A stretch of DNA of 64,000 nt from an uncultured Odoribacter sp. GTDB taxonomy: Bacteria; Bacteroidota; Bacteroidia; Bacteroidales; Marinifilaceae. Numbering within the stretch: position 1 is the stretch's first letter; every line of letters begins with the position of its first letter. The notes beneath the pieces are model-generated. The model ran no database searches. It saw only the letters and a program-made list of their open reading frames with translations, and was not told the origin of the DNA. The stretch is taken from positions 84,265 through 148,264 of the forward strand of contig UQJP01000004.1 of the NCBI GenBank assembly GCA_900541415.1. The letters run 5' to 3'. Both the position numbers and the translations under genes were made by a program. Positions 1 through 9,382 of the stretch are shown here, in pieces.

Positions 1-1164
1 GGTTGTTTCCTGGCCTGCAAATTTATTTTGATACACAAACCAAAGCAGGATTGCAAAGGCTACGGCCATCAGTCCGCCCAGAGGTTTTGTTTTTTTAGTC
101 CCTGTAATTAACAGGAAAATACCGTAGAATACAAAAATGAAAGGAACGGTTCCTGCCAGCGAGAATAATAAACCGGAAATACCGGAGGTATGGGCTGTGG
201 TATAATCACGGGCAAAGAAGGTCATGGTCAAACCATTCTGGTGGAACGACATCCAGAAGAAGATAACTACTGCAAATACCAATCCTAAAGCAATCAGACG
301 TTCTTTTGTCTGTTTTGGGGTCAATTCAATAACAATTGCATCTTTATCGCCTTTGCCTTGTGCTTTTTCTTTTTCTGTTGCGTCGGCAGATTTGTAGAAT
401 TTACGGAATCCGGCAAAAATGGCCAGGGAAACCACTAAACTGATACAAGCAACACCGAATCCGTATTGATAGGATTGGCAAAGGGTATCGATATAGGTGT
501 GTGAGAATTGGGTAAGGCTTTCCAAACCGGAAATATGAGCTCCTTGTTCGGTGGCGAGAGCAGCAAGCTGGTTGTAACCCGCCGAGCCTTCTGTGATCGT
601 TCCGTTTATCAGTTGGTTGGCTAATGCCGGGATTTGGCTGTTATAGGACATGCCTGATCCTTTTAAAATGTAGTTGGAGATGGCTTCAGCCATGCTGGGA
701 GCAAAGAATGCACCGATATTGATACACATGTAAAAGATACTGAATGCAAGGTCACGGTTGGAACTGTATTTGGGGCTGTCGTAAAGATTACCCACCAACA
801 CCTGTAAGTTCCCTTTGAACAATCCTGTTCCGAGAGCGATTAACCCTAAGGCAAAGAACATGGAAATGAGTCCGTTGCCAAATGGAAATGCAAGTAAGGC
901 ATAACCTAAGAACATGATTACCGTACCAATGGTGATGGTTTTTCCGTAGCCGAGGAATTTATCGGCAATGAAACCTCCCAATACAGGTAGAAAATAAACG
1001 GCAGCAAGAAAGCCACCAAAAACTTGTCCAGTCAAAACTGAATCCCAGCCGTAACGAGCTTGTAAATAAAGGGTGAAGATTGCCAGCATGGTGTAGTAAC
1101 CGAAGCGTTCTCCGGTGTTCGTCGCTGCCAGCACAAACAGCCCCTTAGGATGTCCATTTAACAT
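1..1164 (-). CDS. POT/PTR family proton-dependent oligopeptide transporter (3' part cut by window edge)
   Basis: The minus-strand frame opens at an ATG at 1164 and stays open for 388 codons to the window edge, so the C-terminus is missing. It reads as a polytopic membrane protein of the POT (peptide:H+ symporter) branch of the MFS. Near residues 15-23 lies GERFGYY, the core of the family ExxERFxYY proton-coupling motif, with the first Glu replaced. Several hydrophobic helices follow, with a polar loop near residue 250 rich in Lys and Glu. The expected role is uptake of di- and tripeptides across the inner membrane, which fits the peptidases elsewhere in the window. It is divergent from nnr. 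Family assignment is solid; substrate is inferred. Confidence 0.85.
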   Translation of the reverse strand, partial: MLNGHPKGLFVLAATNTGERFGYYTMLAIFTLYLQARYGWDSVLTGQVFGGFLAAVYFLPVLGGFIADKFLGYGKTITIGTVIMFLGYALLAFPFGNGLISMFFALGLIALGTGLFKGNLQVLVGNLYDSPKYSSNRDLAFSIFYMCINIGAFFAPSMAEAISNYILKGSGMSYNSQIPALANQLINGTITEGSAGYNQLAALATEQGAHISGLESLTQFSHTYIDTLCQSYQYGFGVACISLVVSLAIFAGFRKFYKSADATEKEKAQGKGDKDAIVIELTPKQTKERLIALGLVFAVVIFFWMSFHQNGLTMTFFARDYTTAHTSGISGLLFSLAGTVPFIFVFYGIFLLITGTKKTKPLGGLMAVAFAILLWFVYQNKFAGQETT

Positions 1165-1206
1165 AGTAGCATTTATTTTAAGATGATTATTAATTCTGAA
1201 TGGGAA

Positions 1207-1214
1207 CAAATGTA
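1207..1214 (-). promoter_or_regulatory. Possible -7 box for the POT transporter
   Basis: On the minus strand this reads TACATTTG, matching the Bacteroidetes primary-sigma -7 consensus TAnnTTTG. It leaves a leader of about 35 nt before the ATG at 1164. No TTG is visible at the -33 spacing, so support is only partial. Confidence 0.35.
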
Positions 1215-1259
1215 AGAAATTTTCTTTATTTTTCGTCTTTAAATCGATTGTGTTGAAGA

Positions 1260-2783
1260 ATGAAAAAGTTAAATAAAATTTTCAGAACGTCGGAAATTGC
1301 AGGAATAGATCAATATACGATTGAAAATGAGCCTGTCAGTTCGTTAGATTTAATGGAACGGGCTTCCCGGGTATGGGTGAAATATTTTCAGGAAAAATTT
1401 ACAAATAACGGGAGTGTTGCTGTGGTAGCCGGGAGCGGGAATAATGGAGGCGACGGTTTTGCGATTGCCCGTTTATTGAAAGAGAAGGGATGGAAGGTGA
1501 CGGTTTTCCGCTTATTGACCGGGGTTAAAATGAGTGCCGATTGTGAAGCGAATCACCGACGTTTTCTGGAATCCGGAGGGGTGGTGGCGGATGTTGCCGT
1601 TGCCGGGGATTTTACTCCGGAATCCGGATGTATTTTGATCGATGCTATCTTTGGCGCGGGTTTGAACCGGAAAGTAACCGGGCTGGCCGCGGAGGTCATT
1701 CGGAAAATAAATGCATTGGAACAGCAGGTGGTGGCCGTGGATATTCCTTCCGGGCTTATGGGAGAGGATAATTCCGCTAATGATCCTCTGGCGATTGTGG
1801 AGGCGGATTACACTTTTACCTTTCAATTTCCAAAACTTGCTTTTATGTTAGCGGAAAATGCTTGTTATGTGGGGGTGTGGAGCGTGTTGGATATAGGTTT
1901 GCATCCTGCCGCAATAGCGGAAAAGCCGACACCTTACTATTATATGCAACTTGAGGATGTGGCTGCCCGGTTGCCCCGGCAACAGAAGTTTGCCCATAAG
2001 GGTACGAACGGGCGCGGGATGTTGGTTGCGGGGGGGGATGGGATGATGGGAGCCGCTGTTTTGGCGGCCAAAGCCGCTGTCAGATCCGGTATCGGGTTGT
2101 TGTATTGCCATGTTCCGGTGTCGGGAAAGAATGTTATTCATAGTGCCGTTCCGGAGGCTTTGACCGACCTTGACCGATCGAATTGCCATTTTTCGGAAGT
2201 GCATGATATGGAAAAATATGATGCCGTTGCTATCGGACCAGCCATTGGGAAAGGGCCTGAAATGGTGGAAGGGATGAAACAGTTGCTGACTGCCTGGAAA
2301 GGAACTACGGTTATCGATGCCGATGCTTTGAACATTCTTTCGGAGCATCGGGAATTGTTAAGCCTTCTTCATGAAGGGTGTATCCTGACCCCTCATGTGA
2401 AAGAATTTGAGAGATTGGCAGGAAAATGTGAAAATGATTTTGAGAGATTAAATAAATTGAGCATTTTTGCAAGTCAGTACAATGTGTGCGTGATTTTGAA
2501 GGGTGCTCATACTGCCGTTGCTTCTGCCGACGGGGATATTTGCTTTAATATGAGCGGTAATCCCGGAATGGCCAAAGGCGGGGCTGGAGATGTTTTGACA
2601 GGAGTCCTGCTGGGGCTGGCTGCCAATGGTTTGCCGCCGTTAGAGGTGGCGTTGATCGGTGTTTTTGCCCATGGGTTGTCCGGTGATATTGTGGCAAAGG
2701 AATGGGGGATGAGGGGAATTTGTGCCGGGATATTGGCCGAAGGAATGGGAAAGGCCTGGAATGAGTTGGAAAATAGAGTATAA
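1260..2783 (+). CDS. nnr: Bifunctional NAD(P)H-hydrate epimerase / ADP-dependent NAD(P)H-hydrate dehydratase
   Basis: Repairs hydrated NADH and NADPH (NADHX/NADPHX) in the cytosol: the N-terminal epimerase interconverts R and S forms and the C-terminal kinase-fold domain dehydrates the S form using ADP. The first ~215 residues are YjeF_N-like, with the GSGNNGGDGFAIAR loop near residue 58. The C-terminal half carries the carbohydrate-kinase signature NPGMAKGGAGDVLTG near residue 435, including the catalytic Asp of GAGD. The 507 aa length matches full-length fusions such as E. coli YjeF. The start at 1260 begins the family N-terminus. The DUF4831 gene follows after 19 nt and is probably co-transcribed. 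Confidence 0.95.
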   Translation: MKKLNKIFRTSEIAGIDQYTIENEPVSSLDLMERASRVWVKYFQEKFTNNGSVAVVAGSGNNGGDGFAIARLLKEKGWKVTVFRLLTGVKMSADCEANHRRFLESGGVVADVAVAGDFTPESGCILIDAIFGAGLNRKVTGLAAEVIRKINALEQQVVAVDIPSGLMGEDNSANDPLAIVEADYTFTFQFPKLAFMLAENACYVGVWSVLDIGLHPAAIAEKPTPYYYMQLEDVAARLPRQQKFAHKGTNGRGMLVAGGDGMMGAAVLAAKAAVRSGIGLLYCHVPVSGKNVIHSAVPEALTDLDRSNCHFSEVHDMEKYDAVAIGPAIGKGPEMVEGMKQLLTAWKGTTVIDADALNILSEHRELLSLLHEGCILTPHVKEFERLAGKCENDFERLNKLSIFASQYNVCVILKGAHTAVASADGDICFNMSGNPGMAKGGAGDVLTGVLLGLAANGLPPLEVALIGVFAHGLSGDIVAKEWGMRGICAGILAEGMGKAWNELENRV

Positions 2784-2802
2784 TTTATAATTTGACCGAA
2801 CA

Positions 2803-3936
2803 ATGATGAAGAAAGTTATTTTGGTATTTGGAATGACGGTTTTAGTGGGACTTACTGTCTTTGCTCAGAAAAAGAGAGAAAACCTGGCTACTCCGGTGAA
2901 TGTGAATTATTGTTTGCCTAAGATGGCTTATGAGGTGAAAGTAACTTTGGAATGTACGGAATATACTCCGGGGCCTTATCGGAATTATGCGGAAAAAGAA
3001 TTGGGACAAAAGCCGGAAATCACGGAATACAAGGAAAAATGGAGCATCAGGAATATAGAGATAAAACCGCAGGCTATTCCTGACGAAAAGGCTGTGTATT
3101 CTGTTTCTGCCAGTGGAGATTATCACCCTATTATGCTGCATTTGAGTGCGGAAGGTTTTTTGGCGGGGGTAGCCGCAGGCCAAAGCGCTGCTTTTAATGA
3201 ATTTGTGAAGGCAAAATATGCGAACGATATGCAGCCGCAGGCAGAGGCGATAGATATTATGAAATTTAATACTTATAACAATCTGAAAGAGGTGTTGGAT
3301 ACCAATTATACTTATCAGGAAGTGGATGGAGAAATGAAAAAGATTTGGGATCCGATTGTCCGCTATGCGCCTAAAACCGAAAAAGATAATGTAAAAGAAG
3401 CTGTTAGTGAAATTTTCCGGATCCGTTCGGAACGGGTGAAATTATTGGGAGCGGAAAACAATGTACCCGACGGCAGGTCGCTTGCGATTATCCTGAAAGA
3501 ATTCGACCGTATGGAGCGGAATTATTTGTCGCTGTTCTTAGGGAAAAAAGAAACCCGGAAGATGGTAAGAAGTTTTGTCGTGGTTCCGGAAAAGAGCGGC
3601 GACCCGGTAGTGGCTTTCCGTTTCACGGAGGATAAGGGAATTTCTGCTGCTAAAAATGTTACGGCGCAGGCTTACATGCTGAAATTGGATAATGTGGTGG
3701 TACCTGCTTCTAAGCCTGTATCCGGGGAAGGTTCGGAGGCGGCGATATTCTACCGCGTTCCGGCAACGGCCGATTTGTTGTTGATGAAAGGTAACGAGGA
3801 AGTACTTAGTATGAAAGCGATTGTGCCGCAATTGGGGGAAATTAAGAAATTCCCGATTAATGTGATTGCCAATGACGGGTTGTCTTTGGAGTTTTATCCG
3901 GAATACGGAGCGTTGAAAAGTGTTGGAAAAAAATAA
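2803..3936 (+). CDS. DUF4831 family secreted protein
   Basis: 377 aa with an N-terminal signal peptide (MMKK, a hydrophobic stretch, then FAQ near residue 21), so probably periplasmic or envelope-located. The pattern starting with the YCLPKMAYEVKV segment near residue 35 and the GPYRNYAEKELG segment near residue 58 matches my memory of DUF4831, a Bacteroidetes family of unknown function. No catalytic motif is apparent and there is no lipobox. It lies 19 nt after nnr and 36 nt before the ClC gene, so all three may share a transcript. Function is unknown; the family call rests on recall of the pattern, not a search. Confidence 0.7.
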   Translation: MMKKVILVFGMTVLVGLTVFAQKKRENLATPVNVNYCLPKMAYEVKVTLECTEYTPGPYRNYAEKELGQKPEITEYKEKWSIRNIEIKPQAIPDEKAVYSVSASGDYHPIMLHLSAEGFLAGVAAGQSAAFNEFVKAKYANDMQPQAEAIDIMKFNTYNNLKEVLDTNYTYQEVDGEMKKIWDPIVRYAPKTEKDNVKEAVSEIFRIRSERVKLLGAENNVPDGRSLAIILKEFDRMERNYLSLFLGKKETRKMVRSFVVVPEKSGDPVVAFRFTEDKGISAAKNVTAQAYMLKLDNVVVPASKPVSGEGSEAAIFYRVPATADLLLMKGNEEVLSMKAIVPQLGEIKKFPINVIANDGLSLEFYPEYGALKSVGKK

Positions 3937-3972
3937 TAGAAAATCCAAAAGATACTTTATAATACCAGAGTA

Positions 3973-5751
3973 ATGTCGTGGTGGAATAACCGGTACGGAG
4001 AATTTTTAAGTTGGCGGGTTCGTCATATCAAAGAAAGGAATTTTATATTGATTCTTAGTCTGTTGGTAGGAATTGTAACCGGACTGGCAGGGGTGCTGCT
4101 GAAAAATTCCGTACATTATACTCATCAGTTTTTTACGGAACGCTTACAGGTGGATAGCGGTAGTTTGTTATTCTTTATTTATCCGTTTATCGGAATCTGG
4201 CTGACTTCCCTGTTTGTGCGTTATTTTGTTCGCGAGGATATTAGCCACGGGGTGACAAAGGTGTTGTATGCCATTTCCCGCCAAAACAGTATTATTAAGC
4301 CACACAATAACTATTCATCTATGATTGCCAGTACGATTACGATCGGATTTGGTGGATCGGTAGGAACGGAGGCGACTATCGTTTTAACGGGAGCTTCTAT
4401 CGGCTCGAACCTCGCCCGTTTTTTCCGGATGAATTATAAGGTGATGACTTTAATGATCGGGTGTGGGGCTGCCGGGGCTATTGCCGGAATTTTTAAAGCT
4501 CCGATAGCCGGAATCGTGTTTACGCTTGAGGTGCTGATGCTCGACCTGACTATGGCTTCTTTGGTGCCTTTAATGATTGCGGCTATTTCTTCTTATGTGA
4601 TCGTATATTTTTTGATGGGAGAGGGAGTGGTGTTGGAGTTTGCCGTTCATGAACATTTCGCGCTGGCTAATGTGCCTTATTATATTTTGTTAGGCGTTTT
4701 TTGCGGTTTGGTTTCCGTTTATTTTATCCGTACCAATATCCGTATAGAAAAATTTATTACCGGGATCAAAAATAAATTTAAGCGGGTATTGATCGGTGGC
4801 GCTTTGTTGGGGTTGCTGATTTATATTTTTCCGCCGTTGTACGGGGAAGGGTATACTTCGTTAGAGTCTTTACTGACCGACAATGCCGATACTTTATTGA
4901 ATAATACTTATTTTTTCGATTTCCGGGAATATGCCTGGATTGTACTGGTGTATGTCGTAGGGCTGGTGTTTATAAAGGTGGTTGCAACCGCTTTGACGAA
5001 CGGTAGCGGCGGTGTGGGCGGTGTGTTCGCTCCCAGTTTGTTTACCGGGGGAGTTACCGGATTCCTGATCGCTACCCTCATTAATATGACCGGAATCGTG
5101 TCGGTACCCGTGAGTTATTTTGTATTGGCGGGTATGGCAGGAGTTATGTCCGGGGTTATGAATTCCCCGTTAACGGCCATGTTCCTGATTGCAGAAATCA
5201 CCGGAGGTTATAGTCTTTTGGTTCCCCTGATGATTACTTCGGTCACTTCCCACCTGACAGGGCGGGGTATGGAGCCTTATTCTATTTATGCCCGTCGTTT
5301 GGCTATGAAAGGGGATTTGATCACTCATAATAAAGATAAGGCCGTACTTACTTTGATGAAGCTGAACAAGGTGATCGAGACCGATCTGAAAACAGTTCCG
5401 GTCAATGGAACTTTGGGAGATTTGGTAAAGAAGGTGTCCCGCTCCAGCCGTAATATATTCCCGGTGATCGATCAGAATAACGCTTTGCTGGGAATTGTGC
5501 TGCTGGATGATATACGGAAGATCATGTTTAATCAGGATCTCTATGATACTACGTTTGTCCGTGATTTTATGACCACACCGCCCACGGTGGTGGATGTTAA
5601 TGATCCTATGGATTTGGTTATGAAAAAGTTTGAAGATACCGGAGCCTGGAATTTACCTGTAATACAGGAAGGTAAGTACATAGGCTTTGTTTCGAAAGCT
5701 AAGATTTTCAATACTTATAGAAGGGTATTGCAACATTTCTCCGATGAATAA
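3973..5751 (+). CDS. ClC-family chloride channel/transporter with C-terminal CBS pair
   Basis: A 592 aa inner-membrane ClC protein: about 440 residues of membrane domain, then two CBS domains (roughly 445-592) that in this family bind nucleotides and regulate gating. The filter segments are visible. SHGV replaces GSGIP near residue 93. GSVGTEAT carries the gating glutamate at E133 (Glu148 of ClC-ec1). GVFAP lies near residue 352, and the pore tyrosine falls in PYSIY at Y436. The position of the proton glutamate Glu203 is Val187, following E186 in TLEVL. That is the arrangement seen in channel-type ClCs, so passive chloride conductance is plausible. It could still be a transporter; ion specificity is not proven by sequence. 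Confidence 0.9.
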   Translation: MSWWNNRYGEFLSWRVRHIKERNFILILSLLVGIVTGLAGVLLKNSVHYTHQFFTERLQVDSGSLLFFIYPFIGIWLTSLFVRYFVREDISHGVTKVLYAISRQNSIIKPHNNYSSMIASTITIGFGGSVGTEATIVLTGASIGSNLARFFRMNYKVMTLMIGCGAAGAIAGIFKAPIAGIVFTLEVLMLDLTMASLVPLMIAAISSYVIVYFLMGEGVVLEFAVHEHFALANVPYYILLGVFCGLVSVYFIRTNIRIEKFITGIKNKFKRVLIGGALLGLLIYIFPPLYGEGYTSLESLLTDNADTLLNNTYFFDFREYAWIVLVYVVGLVFIKVVATALTNGSGGVGGVFAPSLFTGGVTGFLIATLINMTGIVSVPVSYFVLAGMAGVMSGVMNSPLTAMFLIAEITGGYSLLVPLMITSVTSHLTGRGMEPYSIYARRLAMKGDLITHNKDKAVLTLMKLNKVIETDLKTVPVNGTLGDLVKKVSRSSRNIFPVIDQNNALLGIVLLDDIRKIMFNQDLYDTTFVRDFMTTPPTVVDVNDPMDLVMKKFEDTGAWNLPVIQEGKYIGFVSKAKIFNTYRRVLQHFSDE

Positions 5752-5815
5752 GTATATCTAAGTGGGGTGACTTGTCGGGACCGGGTGAGGGCGTTTTCAT
5801 TTTAATTTGTTTGGT

Positions 5816-6679
5816 ATGGATGCAAATTCCAGATTGGGTTACCGGGAAGGGATCGTTTCGGTAATACTGAATTTATTGCTTTTTGTCTTGAAGTATTATG
5901 CCGGAATGGTTTCGGCTTCCGTTGCGTTGATTGCCGATGCTTGGCATACGTTGTCTGATTCTCTGACTTCCATTGTTGTGATCTTCGGTATCAAGATGTC
6001 GTCCCGTAAACCGGATAAAGAACACCCTTTCGGGCATGGGCGCTGGGAACAGATTTCGGCGATCATTATAGCGATCCTGCTGGCCGTGGTAGGGTTTGAG
6101 TTTATCCGGGATTCCATCAATAAGTTGAGTGTGCATGAATCGGCTAATTTCGGGGTATGGGCCTATGTTGCGACGATTACTTCTATCGTCCTGAAGGAGG
6201 GATTGGCTCAATATGCTTTTCGGATTGCCCGGATTACCAATAATTCATCGGTAAAAGCGGATGGCTGGCATCACCGGAGTGACGCTTTATCATCGGTATT
6301 GGTGTTGATCGGCCTGTTTCTGAATTCTTATTTTTGGTGGATCGACAGCGCATTGGGAGTGCTGGTGTCTTTGATGCTTTTTAGTGCCGCTTATTCTATC
6401 ATCAAAGAAGCCGTGAATAAGATTTTAGGAGAAGAGCCGTCTAAAGAAATTGTTGGTAAGGTGAAAGAGGTAGTGAAACAGGAAATGGGCATCCAGGCCT
6501 ATCCTCACCATTTTCATATACATAATTATGGGGATCATGTAGAATTTACTTTTCATATTAAAGTTCCGGGCGAGGAGACTGTGTTATACGCTCATGCTTT
6601 GGCTACTAAGGTTGAAGAGAGGATAAAAAAAGAATTGAATATGGATGCGACGATTCATATTGAGCCATTAATGATGTAA
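5816..6679 (+). CDS. Cation diffusion facilitator (zinc/iron/manganese exporter)
   Basis: CDF transporters exchange divalent metal for protons across the inner membrane as homodimers. This 287 aa protein has the two metal-site motifs of the family, HTLSD in TM2 (near residue 46) and HHRSD in TM5 (near residue 155). A C-terminal cytosolic metal-sensing domain rich in His (HHFHIHNYGDH, near 235) follows. I use the ATG at 5816; the open frame extends 3 codons upstream to a TTG that adds nothing conserved. The metal is not determined: HxxxD/HxxxD is common in Zn/Fe/Cd exporters, but selectivity cannot be read reliably. It stands alone, 64 nt after the ClC gene. Confidence 0.92.
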   Translation: MDANSRLGYREGIVSVILNLLLFVLKYYAGMVSASVALIADAWHTLSDSLTSIVVIFGIKMSSRKPDKEHPFGHGRWEQISAIIIAILLAVVGFEFIRDSINKLSVHESANFGVWAYVATITSIVLKEGLAQYAFRIARITNNSSVKADGWHHRSDALSSVLVLIGLFLNSYFWWIDSALGVLVSLMLFSAAYSIIKEAVNKILGEEPSKEIVGKVKEVVKQEMGIQAYPHHFHIHNYGDHVEFTFHIKVPGEETVLYAHALATKVEERIKKELNMDATIHIEPLMM

Positions 6680-6772
6680 CCTTGTTGTTTTTTTAACGTT
6701 GTAATCACAAAAGTTGAGACAGAAAGTTAGAATGTATAAAAAAGTTAATTGTCAATTTTGTTCATTTTAATA

Positions 6773-6802
6773 TTGTTTTTTACAAGGAAAAAATTAATTT
6801 TG
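6773..6802 (+). promoter_or_regulatory. Bacteroidetes-type promoter for the DUF2795-like gene
   Basis: TTG at 6773-6775, a 19-nt spacer, then TAATTTTG at 6795-6802, matching the TTG/TAnnTTTG pattern of the Bacteroidetes primary sigma factor. The predicted transcript would start near 6809, giving a ~30-nt leader before the ATG at 6839. Confidence 0.65.
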
Positions 6803-6838
6803 CGGAAATTTTAAGGAAACGGTTAAAAAATATATACT

Positions 6839-7060
6839 ATGTATTGGACATTAGAACTTGCGTCAAAGTTGGAAGATGCACCCTGGCCTGCATCTAAAGA
6901 TGAGTTGATCGATTATGCTATTCGTTCAGGCGCGCCTATGGAAGTAATTGAAAATCTCCAGGATATTGAAGATGATGAGGAGATTTTTGAAAGTATTGAA
7001 GATATTTGGCCGGATTATCCCAGTAAAGATGATTTCTTCTTCAATGAGGATGAATATTGA
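6839..7060 (+). CDS. Small acidic DUF2795-like protein
   Basis: A 73-residue, strongly acidic protein without a signal peptide, so cytosolic. The segment with PASKDELIDYAIRSGAP followed by EVIENLQDIEDDE resembles the DUF2795 helical domain, a small family of unknown function that may fold like a nucleic-acid or protein-binding helical bundle. The C-terminus ends in a Phe/Asp/Glu-rich tail. It has its own well-formed promoter and its own terminator, so it is a short monocistronic and possibly abundant transcript. No function can be assigned. Confidence 0.75.
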   Translation: MYWTLELASKLEDAPWPASKDELIDYAIRSGAPMEVIENLQDIEDDEEIFESIEDIWPDYPSKDDFFFNEDEY

Positions 7061-7102
7061 TTTTACCCCGGTTTTTACCGGAATTGAAAGGATTTAAGCA
7101 GG

Positions 7103-7134
7103 CGGCTGTGTTGAAAAACACAGCCGTTTTTTTT
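7103..7134 (+). terminator. Rho-independent terminator after the DUF2795-like gene
   Basis: An 8-bp perfect stem (CGGCTGTG / CACAGCCG) with an 8-nt loop, followed directly by eight T residues. Confidence 0.9.
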
Positions 7135-7240
7135 GTCGGAAAGATGGGGGGGTGGTAACAGTTTTGTTTTGTTGTATATATTTTAAAAAAATTTCATTAC
7201 ATTTAAGCCTCGATCGTTGTATTTATTAAATGGGATGTGC

Positions 7241-9325
7241 ATGAAAAGAATTTTTATACTGATTTGTGTGTTTGTATTTTCAGGGGAAGTGTTTGCTAAA
7301 GAACCGATTGCCGGATTCAGGCTTATTCCACAACCCCAAAAGATTGAGTCGATGAGAGGGAAAGGTTTAGGGTATGGGGAATTAAAATATTTGATCGCAC
7401 AGGATAGTACTGCTGTTCCGGTTTTGGGAGTGCTGCTGGATGGATTGCCCCGGGTAAGGAAAAAGGGCAAAGGGGTGGTGCTGGTTCTATCGGAGAAAGA
7501 TGTTCCGGAATCTGCCGAGGGGTATGTGCTGGAAATCGGGGGGAATGGAGTAAAGATTACGGCGAGGGGAGAGGCCGGGATATTTTATGGTTGCCAGACT
7601 TTAGAACAGTTGCTGGAAGATAGCCGGGATTTTGACCGGGAAATTCCGGCTATGAAAATAACCGATTATCCCCGGCTGGCTTACCGGGCTATCCATATCG
7701 ATACGAAGCATCATTTAGACCGGATGGAGTATTATTATAAGGAAATCGATAAGTTGGCGCGATATAAGGTGAATGCGATCATTTGGGAATTGGAGGATAA
7801 GTTGCGCTATGCCCGCCGCCCGGAAATAGCCGCCCCGAATGCAATCAGCAAGCAGGAAATGGCTGCCCTTTGCCGCTATGCCCATGACCGGCATATAGAT
7901 ATTTCTCCTTTGGTACAGGGATTGGGACATGCGGGTTTTATATTAAAACATCATTGGGAATTACGGGAGAATCCTGCCAGCGATTGGGAATTTTGCCCGT
8001 CCGATCCGAGAACTTATGAGTTGCAGTTCGACCTGTACCGCGATGCGCTGGAAGCCATGCCTTATGGCAAGTACCTGCATATAGGCGGGGATGAGATTAC
8101 GGCGATCGGAATCGATGAACGTTGTAAGGCTACGGGTAAAAATGCCTTTGAATTACAGATGATGTGGTTGAAACGGGTTTGTGGGTTTGCTGTGGAAAAC
8201 GGAAGGATTCCTATTTTTTGGGATGATATGCCTTTGAAGTATGCCGGGGTGTGGGGAATTATCCAAAGTGATTTGTCGGGTGATGAACTGGAAAAAAAGT
8301 GGAATCCTGAAAGGTTGGATCAGGCTATCGACCTTTTTCCCAAAGAATGTGTGTATATGCGCTGGAATTACGGGGATGCAACGAAGCCCGCTCACATTAA
8401 ATTGTTGAATTGGTACCGGGATAAGGGATTGAAGGTGATGGGGGCGACGGCGGCTGCTTATGGGAGCAGTCCCTTTTTGCCACGGGAGGAATCGCTGGCC
8501 GGGTCTATCCGCGGATTTAGCCGATTGGTAGCGGAAAATAGGCTGGAAGGAATTTTAGCGACGGCCTGGGACGACGGTTCTCCGCATACCGAAACCGTGT
8601 GGAGGGGATTTGTGGCTCAGGGGGAATATGGCTGGAATCCTGAAGGAAGGAGTATCCCTGAGTTTAAAGCGGCACACGGACAGAGGGAGTTCGGCTTTCT
8701 GCCTGCGGATTCTTTGATGAATTTTTTGGACGAATTGGAAAAAGCGGCTTTTTTCTTCGACGGTGCTTTGGTTACTTCGGGAAGACGTAATCCGGCGTGG
8801 GGGACAGGAAATTTTACCTTGCTGGAATTACCCCGGAAAGATAAACCGGGAGAGTGGAATATGAAATATAAAGATAAGGTGGAAAAATCCCGGCAGGCAT
8901 TGCAGAGGTATGAAAAGATCAGGGAAGGCATCGGGAAAGCGAAAGGTGAAGCGTTGAGGAATCGTTATACGCTGGAAATATATGAGCAAACCAATCATTT
9001 GTTGGTTTTTCCGGCTCAGTTGATCACGGCGTTGAGCGCCTATGACCAGGAAAGCGTTCCCGCAAAGAAAGAGGAAGCGTTGAAAGAAGTGTATCGGGTG
9101 TGCCTGTATTTTAAGGATATGCGAAAATCATTGGAAGAAGTGTATTCCCAAACCCGTTTTATGAGAAATCCTGACGGTTATGTCGGCGAAATGAATCATC
9201 ACAACCATTTGGCGGCTAAGTCGAATAATAGCGATTGGCTTTTCCTGTATGAACTTCCGATGGTGAATAAAACCGTCCGGTGGATATTGGGGACAGCCCC
9301 TGATATGAATTTCCGGATTTTTTAG
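7241..9325 (+). CDS. GH20 family beta-N-acetylhexosaminidase, secreted
   Basis: Releases terminal GlcNAc or GalNAc from glycans by substrate-assisted catalysis. The start is set at the ATG at 7241 because MKRIFILICVFVFS...VFA is a clean signal peptide; the open frame extends 8 codons upstream to a TTG. The order is signal peptide, a GH20b-like domain (to about residue 125), then the TIM barrel starting near YRAIHIDTKHHLDR. The catalytic Asp-Glu pair lies in HIGGDE at D284-E285. The C-terminal ~250 residues form an extra helical region, making the 694 aa protein longer than the second GH20 in this window. No lipobox, so periplasmic is likely. It is flanked by terminators and stands alone. Exact linkage specificity cannot be read. 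Confidence 0.88.
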   Translation: MKRIFILICVFVFSGEVFAKEPIAGFRLIPQPQKIESMRGKGLGYGELKYLIAQDSTAVPVLGVLLDGLPRVRKKGKGVVLVLSEKDVPESAEGYVLEIGGNGVKITARGEAGIFYGCQTLEQLLEDSRDFDREIPAMKITDYPRLAYRAIHIDTKHHLDRMEYYYKEIDKLARYKVNAIIWELEDKLRYARRPEIAAPNAISKQEMAALCRYAHDRHIDISPLVQGLGHAGFILKHHWELRENPASDWEFCPSDPRTYELQFDLYRDALEAMPYGKYLHIGGDEITAIGIDERCKATGKNAFELQMMWLKRVCGFAVENGRIPIFWDDMPLKYAGVWGIIQSDLSGDELEKKWNPERLDQAIDLFPKECVYMRWNYGDATKPAHIKLLNWYRDKGLKVMGATAAAYGSSPFLPREESLAGSIRGFSRLVAENRLEGILATAWDDGSPHTETVWRGFVAQGEYGWNPEGRSIPEFKAAHGQREFGFLPADSLMNFLDELEKAAFFFDGALVTSGRRNPAWGTGNFTLLELPRKDKPGEWNMKYKDKVEKSRQALQRYEKIREGIGKAKGEALRNRYTLEIYEQTNHLLVFPAQLITALSAYDQESVPAKKEEALKEVYRVCLYFKDMRKSLEEVYSQTRFMRNPDGYVGEMNHHNHLAAKSNNSDWLFLYELPMVNKTVRWILGTAPDMNFRIF

Positions 9326-9337
9326 TTTTCATATAAG

Positions 9338-9371
9338 AAAAGAGGACAGGATTTTTCCCTGTCCTCTTTTT
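9338..9371. terminator. Bidirectional terminator between convergent genes
   Basis: A 13-bp perfect stem (AAAAGAGGACAGG / CCTGTCCTCTTTT) with a 7-nt loop. The A and T ends give a U-tract in both directions, serving the GH20 gene on the plus strand and the AddB-like gene on the minus strand. Confidence 0.92.
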
Positions 9372-9382
9372 GATGTTCGAAG

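Noticed and set aside
7217..7240. Upstream TTG start for the GH20 gene
   Set aside because: It puts eight non-conserved residues before a clean MKRIF signal peptide; ATG at 7241 is better.
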